The notes under the pieces: model-generated
The model's input: the letters and a program-made list of their open reading frames with translations, nothing else
Told to the model about the DNA's origin: nothing
Databases searched by the model: none
In this document: positions 22,902 to 23,623 of the stretch, in pieces
Layout: the number at the start of each line of letters is the position of its first letter
How positions within the stretch are numbered: the stretch's first letter is position 1
Source of the DNA: an uncultured Eubacteriales bacterium
GTDB lineage: Bacteria; Bacillota; Clostridia; Oscillospirales; CAG-272
Assembly: GCA_900547725.1 (NCBI GenBank)
Contig: URHR01000029.1
Location: 1-23,623, forward strand
Direction: 5' to 3'
Length of the DNA stretch: 23,623 bases
Position numbers and translations under genes: made by a program

Positions 22902-23623
22902 TCAAAGCCTCTGATGCAAATAATTGAAATAATAATCAGCGTAAACCTGACTGAGTTTCTTCATCCGGCAAGCCTGCGACAGAGACGGCGTGCAATCCTC
23001 GCTGTCGATGGTTTCTACCAAGTCCCGCTGCTCGTCCTCCGTGAGGTAGGATATTTCCACGGCAGGACGGAAAGCCATCCGACCGTCATCCACCAGTTCC
23101 AGCAGTTCCGGGACAAGTTCGGTCAGGCGGATATAGCGACGAATTTGTTCTCCCGATTCGCCATTTTCATTGCCGATAGAAGAACGAGAAGTTCCATCCC
23201 CTAACTTCTGCACCAATGGTGCAGAAGTTAGATCTGTTCGTTTGCCTTGACATTTTAATGCTTCCAATTTCATTCTATAAGCAAACGCTTTTTCGCTCGG
23301 CAGAATGTGTTCCCGTTGCAAATTGCTGTCCACCATGGCAATTACCGCTTCTTCTCTGCTCATCTCCCGCACAATCGCCGGTATAAATTCAATTTCAAGC
23401 GCTTTGCAGGCGTATTTTCGCCGGTGACCGGAAATCAGCTCATAGCGCCCGTTTTCACAGCGTCTTGCAACCACCGGTGTCAGAACACCGTACAAAGATA
23501 TGCTGTCTTTCAGTTTCTCCATTTCTTCATCATCCTTTACCTTAAATGGGTGTTCCGGGAAATCGTCAATCAGACTCAACGGAACAGACCAAATCATCTC
23601 ACGCTGCTGTCCGTTTTTGCCAT
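22902..23623 (-). CDS. ParB/RepB/Spo0J-type partition protein (5' end outside window)
   Basis: The protein has the ParB N-terminal nuclease-like domain: PLSLIDDFPEHPFKV, then LISGHRRKYACKAL with the GHRR box, and DSNLQREHILPSEKAFAYRM. A helix-turn-helix region follows (GESGEQIRRYIRLTELVPEL). This subtype is typical of integrative and conjugative elements of Firmicutes rather than the chromosomal Spo0J. An ATG occurs at 23597, but the frame stays open to the window edge (KNGQQREM...), as family members do, so the true start lies beyond 23623. After SLSQACRMKKLSQ, where relatives continue for several tens of residues, it ends in an unrelated YADYYFNYLHQRL. The C-terminus therefore looks truncated. 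It would bind parS-like sites and help element maintenance or regulation. Confidence 0.82.
   Translation of the reverse strand, partial: GKNGQQREMIWSVPLSLIDDFPEHPFKVKDDEEMEKLKDSISLYGVLTPVVARRCENGRYELISGHRRKYACKALEIEFIPAIVREMSREEAVIAMVDSNLQREHILPSEKAFAYRMKLEALKCQGKRTDLTSAPLVQKLGDGTSRSSIGNENGESGEQIRRYIRLTELVPELLELVDDGRMAFRPAVEISYLTEDEQRDLVETIDSEDCTPSLSQACRMKKLSQVYADYYFNYLHQRL

Noticed and set aside
22890..23204. 104-codon plus-strand frame at the right end
   Set aside because: It lies opposite the ParB gene, which has clear family motifs, and has no start signal.

Overview
The window looks like a chromosomal segment of a spore-forming, host-associated member of the Firmicutes (class Clostridia, probably a gut species). 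It carries the forespore sigma factor SigG, a YerC-type TrpR-like regulator, Hsp33 with its zinc cysteines, consensus sigma-A promoters (TTGACA-17-TATAAT) and strong Shine-Dalgarno sites. There is also a large locus for feeding on host sialoglycans. No rRNA, tRNA or CRISPR array was seen.

Layout. (1) 1-5366 is ordinary core chromosome. A leftward pilin and prepilin peptidase pair has a consensus promoter and an intercistronic hairpin. sigG runs rightward and converges on a leftward seven-helix membrane protein across a shared terminator. A rightward operon follows: yerC-like gene, SAM methyltransferase, hslO. (2) 5367-7580 is an accessory scar. It holds a strongly structured, gene-free element, an AT-rich lipoprotein gene broken by one frameshift in a run of seven T, a promoter whose -35 sits in a perfect palindrome, and phage-type dUTPase and 5'-nucleotidase remnants with internal deletions. 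(3) 7637-20707 is one leftward operon. In transcription order it encodes a secreted GLUG-repeat protein, a previously unlisted 46-codon peptide, a cell-surface GLUG/CBM9-like/BIG2 protein, a surface-anchored sialidase with a LamG-like domain, a solute-binding lipoprotein, N-acetylneuraminate lyase, a cytosolic sialidase and a cytosolic GH38 alpha-mannosidase. (4) 20735-23623 is a patchwork of mobile-element pieces around an AraC-family regulator. It contains an IS110 left end with a truncated transposase and a candidate bridge-RNA region, an IS3-type orfA fragment, a short repeat cluster, and a ParB-like gene cut by the window edge.

How the genes fit together (inference). Surface proteins bind sialylated host glycans and the anchored sialidase releases sialic acid. 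The lipoprotein captures a released glycan for an ABC permease not encoded here. Inside the cell the second sialidase and the mannosidase trim imported oligosaccharide, and NanA splits Neu5Ac into ManNAc and pyruvate. The mix of sialidase and alpha-mannosidase suits sialylated N-glycans better than mucin O-glycans. The divergent AraC regulator is the obvious candidate controller. An IS110 fragment now lies between it and the operon, close to the start of the first gene, so the original promoter may be displaced.

The points most worth a second look are the tiny DVIRTS-motif peptide between the two GLUG genes, the matching Gly-Cys-x-Ser C-terminal tails on two surface proteins, the IS110 left end whose non-coding region shares an 11-base word with the flanking DNA, and the unexplained structured element at 5422-5569.
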